Source of the DNA: Serripes groenlandicus
Lineage: Eukaryota; Mollusca; Bivalvia; Cardiida; Cardiidae
Direction of reading: 5' to 3'
DNA length: 64,000 nt
Assembly (NCBI GenBank): GCA_031761405.1
Contig: JASEVX010000377.1
Location: 67,501 to 131,500, forward strand
A model generated the notes under the pieces. The model was not told where the DNA came from. It saw only the letters and a list, made by a program, of their open reading frames with translations, and ran no database searches. The translations under genes were made by a program, and so were the position numbers. This document shows, one piece after another, positions 49,501-62,155 of this stretch (within the stretch, counting starts at the first letter, position 1; every line of letters starts with the position of its first letter).

Positions 49501-51070
49501 ATTTTCCACAGAAACAATAGGGTTTGTTTTTCGAATAAGGCGGCTCATAAACATTTTGTTAGGTATCGAAACGGATCTGTATATGTTTAATGGGTTCATA
49601 AACACCCATAATGATAATGCAAACTAAAGAATTAAACTTCTAAAAGACTCATTAGTTTTAATGAGTACATACTGGACCAAGTCACAAGAAAACCTCAACG
49701 GTAAAAGCAGAACTATACCAAACTGTACTTCCTCACGTTACAAGGCGGCTCGTGTACATTCGAATTATTCATGGAGCTCATTCTCTGAGCAATTCAGCCT
49801 TTGTAACATTGAGCCAAAGGGGTCTTTTCCTAATTATCAAAATCTTGTATGACCGTTCATATTTCAAACAGGCCTAAATACGATTACAAAATAGGGTCCG
49901 CTGGGCTTTTCAGAATAAAGACACCGGCAAAAAGTTAATGCAACAATTTATTAACGTAGTACAAACAACAGTTACGATGTTACAATGCTATTAAGTATCC
50001 CAACTGTTTTCATCCCGTTCATCTATATATGACTCAGATACCGAAACGCAATGAAAAGTCGTCTTCTTCTCGCGGATTTACAAAAAAGACTTAAGACTAA
50101 CACGACGTTTAGGTGTCAATATGTCAATATACTTATTGATAATAAAAACCTCCGGCTCAAAATATTTTGTTATACATTCATATTACATGTTGTTTTCACT
50201 ATTGTGTTATATGAATATCCAAATTTATATAAAGGACATGATATACAAAAATACAAATATTCTTCAGTCGTCTCGGAATCAAGAGTTCATAAGAAAATAA
50301 AAGTCGTTTAAAGATGTTCCCTTTTTATACCAACTTAAAAGAAATTGCTCATGCACAAGAGAAAATTTTAGACAATGGAAGAAAGCATGATATTCACAGT
50401 CAATTACCTCTCTGTTGGTTATTGACTGACAATATACGCATATTCTCCTTTATATAGGAATGTTGGTATATACATCTGTATTGCCTCCATTTTCTGAAGA
50501 GTAACTGATTACAAATACAATTACAGTTACATGTATACAACAAATAGAAAGTAAACAATAGAAAAGAAAAAGAAATTACGAGAAAACGGCATGTTCTCTT
50601 ATTGAGTCTTTTCACCCCAAAACAGACCCCAGGAGATAAACGATGAAATATTTCGCTAGGTGAATATCAGTGATCTCAAGTCAGTCTACGTGGAGGTATA
50701 GACAGTCTGTAATCTTCGCTGATCCGCAGTTTCTGAAGTCTGTTTTAGAGTGACCCGGCTCAACCTATTCAAATGCTATATATGTACAAAGTAGCTGTTT
50801 AACAGTAAGTACAATATAATATATACAGTAAGTACAATATGTGCTTATTGAGGCTCTTTCATAGGTTAACCAAATGGCTTCAATAGTGCATACTATCTTT
50901 AAGTGACACGGTCACTGTTCCCAAGTAGGATCAGCATGTGGATAGGTTTCAATACCCAACCTATGGTTAAAGCATCTAAATTTAGAAAAAGCTCTTTTAT
51001 ATTTATAAAGTAGATCTAATACTAAGTATTTTTCAACATGAAGCAATGATTTAAAATTCTTATAGTAACT
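49501..51070. other. No gene or clear repeat recognised
   Basis: AT-rich, only short open frames without family motifs. A small direct repeat (acagtaagtacaatat) lies at 50,801-50,840. It could be the 5' flank or a 5' UTR region of a minus-strand gene; nothing decides this. Confidence 0.4.
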
Positions 51071-51074
51071 CAGT

Positions 51075-51345
51075 AATGCCGTTTTAACAATTTCTCAGTT
51101 ATATCACGGCGGCCAGTTCACCTACTCATGCATTTCCTGGTTTTCTCAAACCAGTACTCCACACAACAATCTTCCTAAGCAACTGGCTGCTTTTCCACAT
51201 AGACTTAGCCAATTGGTGGAAGACGAATGATGCATGTCGCATTGATTTTTGTCATTCCTCAGAAAGAAAGTTGGCAGAGCCGGGATTTTAACTCACAACC
51301 CCTGGATTGACAGCCTTAGTCGATACCAACGGAGCTACCAGGGCT
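51075..51345 (-). mobile_element. tRNA-derived SINE
   Basis: Reverse strand: gccgagccctggtagctccgttgg head, gtgagttaaaatccc B-box region, agcagccagttgc body, ccgccgtgatataactgag and gttaaaacggc tail. Confidence 0.8.
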
Positions 51346-51349
51346 CGGC

Positions 51350-51718
51350 TAAATTAATACAAATAGTAAAAGTTCAGACAAGTTTACATCATATTGTATT
51401 AATACAAATAGCAAAGGTTCAAACAAGTTTACATCATATTGTATTAATACAAACAGTAAAGGATCAGACACATTTACATCATGTTGTATTAATACAAACA
51501 GTAAAGGTTCAGACAAGTTTACATCATATTGTATTAATACAAATAGCAAAGGTTCAAACAAGTTTACATCATATTGTATTAATACAAACAGTTAAGGTTC
51601 AGACAAGTTTACATCATATTGTATTAATACAAATAGTAAAGGTTCAGACAAGTTGACATCATATTGTATTAATACAAACAGTAAAGGTTCAGACAAGTTT
51701 ACATCATATTGTTTTAAT
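51350..51718. repeat. 45 bp tandem array
   Basis: Eight units 'attaatacaaatagtaaagg...acaagtttacatcatattgt'. 45 bp is 15 codons, so both strands show false long frames. Confidence 0.92.
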
Positions 51719-52589
51719 AACAAGAGGCCCAAAAAGGCCAGTATCGCTCCACCGCCATAAGGCAAAAATCAAATCTCGAAACAGCCCTGCCCCCTGGTGG
51801 CCATTTTTGTTTACCAACCACCATGGCTTAAAGGAATCTTGTAGAGTGTCACCCAAGGAATGTTTCTGCAAAATCATTTGAAAATCGTCGGAGGAGAGGA
51901 TATTTCACTATAGCCTTATAAGGCAAAATAGCCCGACGCCCTGGCAGCCATATTTTTCAACCAATCAACATGGCTTGAAGGAATCTAATAGAGGGTCATC
52001 CTAGGAACATTTCTACAAAATTATTTGAATATCAGCCAGACACTTTCGAAGATGACGATTATTTAAGTTTTCACTATGGTCATATAAGGCAAAATAGCCC
52101 CGCCCTCTGGCGGCCATGTTTTTCGACCAATCAACGTGGCTTGAAGGAATCTGATAGAGGTCACCCATTGAACATTTCTACAAACTTATTTGAAAATCGG
52201 CTAAATTTTTGGAGAAGAAGATTTTTTAAGTTTTCACTATAGCTATATAAGGCAAAATAGCCGGCACCCTGGCGGCCATGTTTTTCAACCAATCAACATT
52301 TCTTGAAGGAATCTAATAATGGGTCATTTCTACAAAATTATTTGAAAATCGGTCAGACACTTTCGGTTTTTACTATTTTATCTTTTGGTTGCCATGGAAA
52401 CAACAATTTTGGATGGATAAACAAAATTTGAAAGTATCGAAGAGAGGACACTGAAAGGATGCTTCCTATGAAGTTTCAACTAAATCGGCCAAGTGGTTAG
52501 GGAGAAGAAGTTGTTTAAAGGAAAAAGTTAACGCACGCACGCACAACGGACAATTCGCCATGGCATAAGCTCGCCAATGGAGCTAAAAA
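51719..52589. mobile_element. 'aacaagaggccc' element, copy 7
   Basis: Start aacaagaggcccaaaaaggcc, three 'ggcggccatgtttttc' modules, acgcacgcac tract, end ctcgccaatggagctaaaaac. Confidence 0.8.
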
Positions 52590-52859
52590 CTACTCACATA
52601 TAAATAGAGACAAACTGCTACGGAAGAGCTGACAGTAAAATACGGCGCATGCACGATCAAGACGACTAACATGGCGTATGCGTGATCAAGACGATTAACA
52701 TGGCACATGCGCAAGCCCATTGCACCAGAGACAGTTTTTTCACAACCAATATATGCACTGGTGCTGAGGCACCCGCGCAAAACAGTTGTAAAATTGAGTT
52801 AGTTAATTCAACAGATTTGTCATCTGTAGGGCTATTGATTGAATGGAGGTTAACTCCAT

Positions 52860-53040
52860 TTCACTAGCATGCCAACAATTAAGTCCATTTCACCATTACT
52901 ATAGTCTTTTCACACAGCCAGTTCCACTATCTATATACCTACTCTGTACAACATTCTTCAGAGACAACTGACTACCTTCTCTTATAGACTCCGAGTCCAT
53001 TGGTAGATGACCAATGACGTTCAAAATTACTTTTCTAAAT
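52860..53040 (-). mobile_element. SINE body fragment
   Basis: Matches the body of the 51.1 kb copy (gccagttcc...agacaactgactacc...attggtagatgacc); no head. Confidence 0.5.
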
Positions 53041-53129
53041 AAACCTTAGTTGAAGTTGAATGTAGAAGTTGAGTAAATTATATACTTTTTATGTTTATGC
53101 CTGAAAGATCTGGGTTCAATTCCACCAAC

Positions 53130-53335
53130 CTTGTGGAAGACAGAGGTAGAGTGTCATCCTCTTGTACCAAAGGTCATGGGTTCAAATCCCGTAATGAGCG
53201 GTTTCTGCCTTTAGGATTTTTCTTCACAAACGGTGCGAGTACTGGTTAAGTATCTAGGAAGCAGACATCGAACGTGATTAATATAAGCTTAAAGCTTGTT
53301 TCGCAATTGATGTAAAATAAATAAGTTTAACCCTA
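53130..53335 (+). mobile_element. SINE-like, tRNA-related head
   Basis: gaggtagagtgtcatcctcttgtacc with B box gggttcaaatccc, and an A-rich end. Confidence 0.55.
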
Positions 53336-53444
53336 TTTAACCATGCTTAGCGCTAAATAATACTTAAATACTTAAAAGCATTTTTCACCAGGTTTGTTTC
53401 CCTAATATTTTGTAAAACATTAATAGTAGAACGTTTTTAAGTAA

Positions 53445-53560
53445 TTGATTAAGTTGACATAAATAGGTTCCTTGCTGACTAACAAAACTTGATAAGAAAT
53501 GAAATTGTTTGGCATTATTATTAAGGGAAACAAAAATGATGAAATATGCTTTTAAGTATT
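53445..53560 (-). pseudogene. Dispersed copy of the 41.9 kb FANCG exon region
   Basis: About 110 bp match to 41,885-42,000 (taagttgacataaata...gctgactaacaa...tgaaatt...gggaaacaaa). The copy lacks the acceptor AG and has indels. Confidence 0.7.
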
Positions 53561-53906
53561 TAAGTATTTACTTAGCGCTAAGTAAGGTTGGTGGAATTAG
53601 ACCCTGTTTGTATTCTTTTAGATAATCAGAAATGCTTTCACACAGTTTTATATAAACCTGATAGGAAATTTCATATCTAAGACTAATACATACAGATATG
53701 TTTATAACTACATATAGTCAGTAAGATATCAATCAGAACTGCTATTAACCTGTTTATATAAAATTACTTAGTCACTCAGATATTGTTTAGATAAATATTG
53801 TGATATCTCTATGTTAACCTCTTCAACAAAATGACAAAATGAGTCTTCCAATTTGTAAACATGGATACATAGAAACATGGCTTCATGATCGAGAAGAAAA
53901 CTTTTT

Positions 53907-54136
53907 TTAACCCTTTCCCTCATACGACAATTCTGCAGCAGACGACTTTGAACATATTTTGTCAAAAAATGGAAAATCTCTTGAATTGAATGGATAACCT
54001 ATGAAGAAAAGTGGAAAACGTTGTGTCAAAAGGAGAAATTGCTCATTTTGAGCAATTTCTTCTTTTGTCACTATGTTTTCAAAAAGCCGTCTGCTGCAGA
54101 GTCGTCAGAAAGCATCTATATGGGGGAAAGGGTTAA
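53907..54136 (+). mobile_element. piggyBac-like MITE, full length
   Basis: TTAACCCTTTCCCTCATACG to gggaaaggg-TTAA. A further stem fragment follows at 54,137-54,200. Confidence 0.9.
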
Positions 54137-54329
54137 GAAAAGGAGAAATTGCTTGTTATGAGCAATTTCATCTTTTTCAACAATATTTTTAAAAGTCATA
54201 TGACATTGATGAGTCATGAAATGCCAGTATCAAATGGATAAGGTAAATGGTCAAATGTGCTATTTTACAGTTTTCAATCGGAATATAAGATCGAGTCAGT
54301 AAGGCACAGATTCATCCATAGATATTCGA

Positions 54330-57021
54330 TTAGTGCGATGGTCTGTTGATAAAGAGAAAACGAAGATGTCCATCTTTTGTCATATCACTTGGATACCTTC
54401 CTGCTGTAATCTGGTGTCTGTCTGTGATGTACTTTAGTGCTGTAGTCGTATCCTCTTGAGGACAGATAGATACGTCATACATCACTACATTAAATTGTGT
54501 CTGGGGCAGACTGTCAATAAAACCCTGTAAACACTGTAATGTCATTTTACTACTATAGATGTTCACATTCTCAAGACTTGTCATCTCTGGAGATAATCTC
54601 AGTATATCTTGTTTAAAGTCTATATTCCGCAGTTTTAACATACTCAAATTCTTTAATGATGTTATAAAATCTGTCAGTATCTTAGATAAACCTAATGGAG
54701 TAGTATGTACCTCCCTCTCATCATCCTGTTCTGTTGTTATAGAGCTGGTTATACTACTGTTGTGAGAGAGTAATAATTGATCAAATGAACGTTTCACAAC
54801 AGTTAACTCGTGAAAATTTGAGGAGGACTTCAATGTATCTAGAACGGACACAGCACACTCACTTATCTTTAAACATTCAGGATTCTCATTACTCAGTAAA
54901 ATATCAACATCTAGATATGTTATAGACAAATAGTGTAACTGTTTGTGATGTGACAGATCTATTCTATAATTACAGGGTCCACCTTGGCATGTTCTACAGA
55001 TAATATTACAGAGGCAGATTTCCTTTAACTGTGTACTCTGGGAGAGCGCTGTCCCTAAATACTCTATATCTGAATGGGTAAGCTTCCACCACCTCAATTC
55101 AAGACAAATTAAATGACTAACTTTCTTAAGTGCTGTAGGAAAATTATCTATATTTACAAAAGTATTATCGCTCAAGACAAACCAGAAACTAAGACAAGTT
55201 AAAGATGAAGCACATCTCTCTACTATTCTAAGTGCATGATCAATATCTTCTTGTGACTTAATAAAGATACCTAACTTAACTAGGTTGTTCAGTTTTGTCC
55301 AAACCTCGCTGCCTCCATCCCGTATTTGATACAAAGACTTGACATTTTCTAAATTCAGGTAAGGGATCATTTCCTTGACATCGACACAACGAACATCATG
55401 CAACTCAACCTTATTGTCCAACATACTGTGTTCGGGTACTTCAACAATACATTTATAGATAATGTCTTGAAGTCTATAAATAATCTCTTTATGTTCATGT
55501 TCATGCCTAAGAGAATTTCTATACTGTAGAACCCTTTCATCCTTATCTGCTAACTGTGCTATATGACGACTCATATCACCTATCAGTTCAGGCCTTAGCC
55601 CACTCAGGAATATCAGCACTTGTGACATTTCAAATACATCATCCAAAGATTTCAGTGGGTCTAGCATTTCATTAAAACTTCCGTCCTTTCCTCCAGAAGC
55701 AATGTATAGGGCTGCCAAAAATTCTTGAAAAGTCTTGTGTAAAAAGGAAATAATCGTTGTGTGTGAACTTGCCTCACAAGGACGTTTTGTTTGAGAGAGT
55801 ATTCCAACAAAAAGACAAGTTTTCACATCATTTTCTCCAAACTCGTATCTTTTAGTGACTGAATGAGGGAAAACAAGAGAATTTTCCCTTTCTTTATTGA
55901 ACAGAGTATGGTAAGCTAAATCTGAGAGTTTGAATAAGATTTCACTGTACATCCCACAATAATCAAAATCTTTGAAAACATTTACTAGCTGAGTATTTGT
56001 TGACTTTTGTGGTCTCATCCATGCTGAATCGCATGTTTCTTGGTTTATAATAATACGTGTTTCTGCCACATGAAATAGATAATCCACCATTTTAATGTAG
56101 ATTTCTACACGAGTATTACCAAATTCTTCATTATCATACCACATACACACCATCTGTGTTAAAATAATTGGCACCTCTGCTAGATGTTTCACCTTCTTAT
56201 ATGTTTCATTCTCTTCGGGTATGTTAAATCTTTGGAAAAATTCTTTAACTGCTATATACCTGAAATGTTTCCAATTTCTTTTTTTGGCATACTTGTTATT
56301 CAAGACATCTACTACAGCTTCTATAAGCTTGTCTTTCTCTATCCCATTCAGTTCAACTTCTTGTCCTATTTCAGACGTCTTTGGTCGCAGAACATCAAGT
56401 TTCCAGGGTCTTGATGTTATCAGAACAGTAAACTTTTCTCTTTTATCAATACACGGTAGTTTGACTTTACAGTCTTCTGATGGCAGCCATTCGTCCAGCC
56501 CATCAAGAATGATCAGACACTTTTCAGATTTTTTTTCCAGGAATTCTGTCAGAGCATTATGCGAAGCCTTTCTCACTATATCAGTTTTAATCATTTCAAT
56601 GACATCTGATGGATTATTATTTCTCAGAGGTAGATAGAATAACAAATCAAATGATTTCAGGAACTGATAATCTGTGTCTGGTTCATCTTCAATATTTGAA
56701 TGGACTTTACACCAGGTGGATACAATCTTCTGTCGTCTTTCCTTGGCCAGCATCCCCAGAAATACAAACTCGTCTGATGGGTTGGCCATCCTTCTGGAAA
56801 AGCTCATGTATTGTTGTAATACTGCCTGTCGTACTAGTTGCCACATTTTTCCTGACCCTCATTGATGGCATTACAAATATCTTATCTATATGAACTTCTT
56901 CTCCATCCATCAGAGCTGGTACAGCAGTGGTACTACATCCAGTTTCTTTATAATGGTCCATTATGTCTGTCTGTAATTCTAAGAAATCAAAGGGAAAATT
57001 TCTATAGAAACCATGTTGCAT
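54330..57021 (-). pseudogene. NACHT-domain NLR-like gene, frameshifted after the P-loop
   Basis: NACHT proteins are ATP-driven innate-immune switches. A first frame (57021-56707) begins at ATG and reaches RRVCISGDAGQGKTT, a clear Walker A, then stops 6 codons later. A second frame (to 54330, 838 codons from its first ATG) continues the domain: KIVSTWCKVHS, Walker B LIILDGLDEW (about residue 111-120), sensor VLITSRPWK (141-149), winged-helix-like region, then FLHKTFQEFLAALYIA, and leucine-rich degenerate repeats to the C-terminus. Only about one base separates GKTT from KIVSTW, where related proteins have about three more residues, so a small deletion is likely. There are no introns; upstream lies an in-frame TAA. 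It could be a retained pseudogene, a sequencing error, or a functional allele elsewhere. No N-terminal CARD, DEATH or HEPN domain is visible. Confidence 0.85.
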
Positions 57022-57179
57022 TCGAGAATGATGATTGCCGATGTTTATTTAATACACCTGATTTATTCTAGTTAAAATTGACCAGGATATTTATTTTTGA
57101 ATTACATACACTCATAATATTAGTGGCTATATGTCAATGCTATAATGAAACCTGAAGAAAAACTAGAAGATGCCTTTGC

Positions 57180-57400
57180 TCCCTTTCAGACACAAGTTTT
57201 CACTTAAGCCATTTAAGGGAAACAGCCCCGCCCCCTGTTGGCCATGTATCTCAACCAATCAACATGACTTGAATAAATATGATAGAGGGTCAAACAAGGA
57301 ACATTTCTACAAAATCATTTGGAAATAGGCAATATAATTTCGAAGAAGATTTTTGATGTTTTCACTAATAGCTGTATAACAGGCACCTTCTGACAAAAAA
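57180..57400. repeat. Solitary 'ggccatgtat..caaccaatcaacatg' module
   Basis: A single diverged unit of the 166 bp module type, without the element ends. Confidence 0.6.
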
Positions 57401-57979
57401 AAATAGGGCTTATTCTAGGGCATTATTTATGAAATTTTAGGACTTAAATCAGGCTTGCTGGCTCTTTGAAGTTGTTATCCACGCACTCGGCTATATAGCC
57501 ACTTGGGGAGCAAAATGGGAATTTTAGGGCAATATTTAAGAAATTTTAGGGCTACACTGGTCACAATACCTTACGTTTTGTTGTTTGAGAGTAACCCCAG
57601 ATCGATGCCAAGCTAGCCTTTTTGCAAGACCTACATACTGGTGGAATTATATAAAAACCTAACATAAGTAATTGAGTAGAAACAAATGTTATATTTTGTA
57701 CTAAAGTGATATTGATCTTGACAGGAGTGACCCCAAATACAACCCCAAACTAGCTTTCTGCATAAGCTACCTTCCTGTTAAATTGACGAAAACTAGATGG
57801 TTGTTTTTGTCATAAAAAACCATGTCTTCCCCGATGCAGTTTGTCAATGATTATAATACTGAAACAGAATATTAAAATAAAACTTACATGGAGAAGAAGT
57901 CATGTAAAATAATTAAATTCCATTGTTGAGTGTGAAATGTGTAACTAAATGTACTCAAGAGAAGGGTGTTTAAAGAGTT

Positions 57980-58676
57980 CAAAAGTTATTGAACGGACAC
58001 GAAATATAGTCATATTGCAACATTGACCTTGAACCAAAGTGGTCGTAACATGTGCTCTTGCACATCCTCTCAGTATGGTTAACATTTGTGGCGAGTTATT
58101 TCAAAATTCTTTAAACGGTTCAAAAGTTATTGAACAGACACGAAATACAGTCATAAGACCTGTTATTTGCGACCTTAACCTTGAACCAAAGTCGTTGTAA
58201 CATCGCTCTGCACATCGTATCAGTATGGTTAACATTTGTAGTGAGTTATTTCAAAATCCTTCAAATGGTTCAAATGTTTTTGAAGGTACACAAAATTTTA
58301 GTCATAATTATGTAATCGCTACCTTGACCTCAAACCAAAGTCGTTAAGACAGGCGCTCAGTAAATCGTCTCAGTATGGTGAACATTTATGATGAAAATTT
58401 GTGGCGAGTTATTTCCAAATCATTCAAACAGTTCAAAATTTATTGAGCTGACACGAAATATAGTCATATAAACTTTAACCTCTTATTGCGACCTTGACCT
58501 TGAACCAAAGTGGTTGTAACATGCGCTCTGCACATTGTCTCAGTATGGTGAACATTTGTGGTGATTTATTCAAAATCCTTCAAGCGGTTCAAAAGTTATT
58601 GAGCGAACAAAATTTGTGTTAGAAAGACACCCAGAGCAAAAACAATATGTCTCCCCATTACATGGGGGAGACATAA
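57980..58676. mobile_element. Repeat element with ~150 bp units and a gtctcccc hairpin end
   Basis: Four units with 'cagtatggt.aacattt' at 58071, 58221, 58371 and 58541; end atatgtctccccattacatgggggagacata (58,649-58,676). Confidence 0.72.
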
Positions 58677-58833
58677 CAAGTCAAACCTTAACTTACACTT
58701 AATTATTTGAATGGATTAATAGTCACGATAAGTGAATATGTAAGGTGTTTTGTCATCAATTTTTAAATTGAAATGGGTAAGCAAGTCCTTTACCTTTCTT
58801 GACATTTTGATTGATATTTTAAATATGTAGAAA

Positions 58834-60258
58834 AACAAGAGGGCCAAGATGGCCCTAAATCGATCACCTGAATGATAGTAAATTAGAAGCAAATATTTAA
58901 CTGCAAATATCTGTGAAAATCTAATCAGGAGTTCAAATGAAACTGCAAGGAGTGGACACTCAGTTAAAGAAATAGTTTATCAGTAAAAGCCATTTGTATC
59001 TTGAAATCTAACAAGAACTTTAATAAGAATGGAATTATAAAGTTTTGTCATTTTGCACCTTTCCTGATGCGGCTTTGCTGCCCTGTTTGTCAACGAAATC
59101 AATATGGCTTGAACAGTTTTTGTAGAGAGTCACTCAAAGAATATTTCTGCCAAATTATCTTGGAATCTGACAAATGGATTATGGAGATGAAGGTTTTTAA
59201 AGTTTGGGTATTTTTCTCAATTTCTGATGCCGCAGCAACAAAAGTTCTACACAGAATGTAAGTCTTTGAACAATTTTGAAAGAGGATCATCAAAGGAACA
59301 TTCCTGTGAAGTAACGTTGAAATTGGTAGAGTGGAATGGTAGGAGTTGTCATTTGTAGCTAAAAGTTCAATTTACCCCTTTTGTGATGACGCGAGGTTGC
59401 TATGATTTTGTAACCAATCAATACGGCTTGAAAAAATCAAGTAGAGGATCACTGAAGTAAGATTCCTATTCAATTTTCTTATTATCAGACAAGGACTTAA
59501 AAAAAAATGGAATTTCTAAATTTTGTCATTTTGCCCCTTTTCTGATGCCTCCTGACTGCCATGTTTTCAACCAAACAGTATGCATTGAACACTCTTTTGT
59601 AGAACAATCTTTGTAGAGGGTCACCCAAGGAACATTTCTACTAAAATATATTGGAATCTGACATGCAGATTCAGAGGAGATGATTTTTAAAGTTTGGACA
59701 TTTTGCCCCCTTTCTGATGCCGCAGCAACCACAATTCTCAATGGAATTTAAATCTTGGAACAATTTTGAAAGAGGGCCCCCAAAGGAACATTCCTGTGAA
59801 GTTTGGATGAAATTGGTCCTGTGATTTAGGAGGAGATGATGTTTAAAGCTAAAAGTTAACGAGATGATTTTGCCCCTTTTCTGATGCCTCCTGACTGCCA
59901 TGTTTTTCAACCAAACAGTATGCCTTGAACAATCTTTGTAGAGGGTCACCCAAGGAACATTTCTACCAAACTATATTGGAATCTGACATGCAGATTCATA
60001 GGAGAAGATTTTTAAAGTTCGGACATTTTGCCCCCTTTCTGATGCCGCAGCAACCAAAGTTCTCAAGGAATTTAAATCTTTGAACAATTTTGAAAGAGGG
60101 CCACCTAAGGAGCATTCCTGTGAAGTTTGGATGCAATTGGTTCTGTGGTTCAGGAGGAGATGATGTTTAACGCTAAAAGTTAACGACGACGGATGACAGA
60201 CGACGGACAAAAAGTGATCAGAATAGCTCACCTTGAGCCTTTGGCTCTAGATGATCTA
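58834..60258. mobile_element. 'aacaagagggcc' element, copy 8 (long type)
   Basis: Complete, with an inner duplication of the 'gatgcctcctgactgccatg' to 'aagttaacga' block (59.53-59.86 and 59.87-60.18 kb). End gagcctttggctctagatgatctaaa. Confidence 0.82.
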
Positions 60259-61745
60259 AACAAGAGGCCCATGAGGGCCTATGCTCTACTGGTATGGTTC
60301 TTTGCTAATTTTCAATCCAGAGCATGTATGTATGGTGAAGATCGGATAGTAAATGGAGGCTCTTTTGTGTTCACAAGCTGTATTATAGCAATTTTTACAA
60401 TTTCATGGGCCATAATCCAGTCTTGCCGGATCTGGCTGGTTTTCAAAAGGAACCAAGCTCTCATCAATATTTAACTACTTAAGTTTGGTGAAGATCAGAT
60501 AGTAAATAGAGCGTCTATTGTGTTCACATGCTCAATTATAGCAATTTGAACAATTTCAAGGGCCATAATCCAGTCTTGTATAGGCGGATCTGGCTGGTTT
60601 ACGAAAGGAACCAAGCTCTCATGGATATCTAACTACTGTATAAGTTTTGTTGAGATACAATCAAAAGTGAAGACTGTATCGTGTTAACAAGCTCTTTTAT
60701 AGCAATTTTGACCATTTCAAGGGCCATAATCCAGTCATGCATGAGCGGATCTGGCTGGTTTTCGAAAGGAACCGAGCTCTCGTGGATATCTAACTACTGT
60801 ATAAGTTTGGTTGAGATGCAATCAAAAGTGAAGACTGTATCGTGTTAACAAGCTCTTTTATAGCAATTTTGACCATTTCAAGGGCCATAATCCAGTCATG
60901 CAGGGGCGGATCTGGCTGGTTTTCGAAAGGAACCGAGCTCTCATGGATATCTAACTACTGTATAAGTTTAGTTGAGATACAATCAAAAGTGAAGACTGTA
61001 TCGTGTTAACAAGCTCTTTTATAGCAATTTTGACCATTTCAAGGGCCATAATCCAGTCATGCATGAGCGGATCTGGCTGGTTTTCGAAAGGAACCGAGCT
61101 CTCGTGGATATCTAACTACTGTATAAGTTTGGTTGAGATGCAATCAAAAGTGAAGACTGTATCGTGTTAACAAGCTCTTTTATAGCAATTTTGACCATTT
61201 CAAGGGCCATAATCCAGTCATGCAGGGGCGGATCTGGCTGGTTTTCGAAAGGAACCGAGCTCTCATGGATATCTAACTACTGTATAAGTTTATTTGAGAT
61301 ACAATCAAAAGTGAAGACTGTATCGTGTTAACAAGCTCTTTTATAGCAATTTTGACCATTTCAAGGGCCATAATCCAGTCATGCATGGGCGGATCTGGTT
61401 GGTTTTCGAAAGGAAACGAGCTCTCATGGATATCTAACTACTGTATAAGTTCAGTTGAGATACAATCAAAAGTGAAGACTGTATCGTGTTAACAAGCTCT
61501 TTTATAGCAATTTTGACCATTTCAAGGGCCATAATCCAGTCATGCATGGGCGGATCTGGTTTTCGAAAGGAACCGAGCTCTCATGGATATCTAACTACTG
61601 TATAAGTTTGGTTGAGATACAATCAAAAGTGAAGACTGTATCGTGTTAACAAGAAATTGTTTACGGACGGACACACGCACGCACGGACGACGGACAAATC
61701 GCCACGACATAAGCCCTTCTGGCCTTTGGCCAGTAGAGCTAAAAA
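60259..61745. mobile_element. 'aacaagaggccc' element, copy 9, directly after copy 8
   Basis: Start hairpin aggcccatgagggcct, end tggcctttggccagtagagctaaaaa. The middle is a 161 bp tandem array. Confidence 0.85.
60540..61660. repeat. 161 bp tandem array
   Basis: 'accatttcaagggccataatc' at 60711, 60872, 61033, 61194, 61355 and 61516: exactly 161 bp each. It may relate to the ~160 bp BIV160-type bivalve satellites known from the literature; not verified. Confidence 0.92.
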
Positions 61746-62150
61746 GGGCCATAATTTGCATTATATGCAGGAAAGAGTAATCTTTCTTCATTGTTAAAAT
61801 TGGTGTGATGATTGGAAAAGGTTGAATAAAGTGTCAATGCAATGCAACTAGTATTTCTTAAGATATGAACTCTCATGTAGTTGCACGCAAAACTTGAACC
61901 AGAATTTCTTAGTTGAAAAAGGGCCATAACTTGCATGATATGCAGGATAGACTTTACTTACTTAATCATTTACGTTGGTGTGATGGTTTGAGAGGGTTGT
62001 ATACAACTTGCATTATATGCAGGATATTTTAAGTTATCGTACTTGGGTTTTACATTGGTGTCATAGATAGGAAGCATTGTAGAACGTTTCAATGCAATAC
62101 ATCTAGTTGCAACTGAGCTATGGAGACATATATATATATATTTGCATTCA
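61746..62150. repeat. 'gggccataatttgcattatatgcagga' units
   Basis: Three diverged units of ~150 bp, related to 33.90-34.20 and 29.2 kb. Not coding. Confidence 0.6.
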
Positions 62151-62155
62151 AAGGC

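Noticed and set aside
50051..50311. 86-residue plus-strand frame with a hydrophobic segment
   Set aside because: AT-rich, no homology recognised, no splice or start context; probably chance.
51249..51656. 135-residue repetitive protein (VQTSLHHIVLIQ units)
   Set aside because: Produced by a 45 bp minisatellite whose length is a multiple of three; the opposite strand is equally open.
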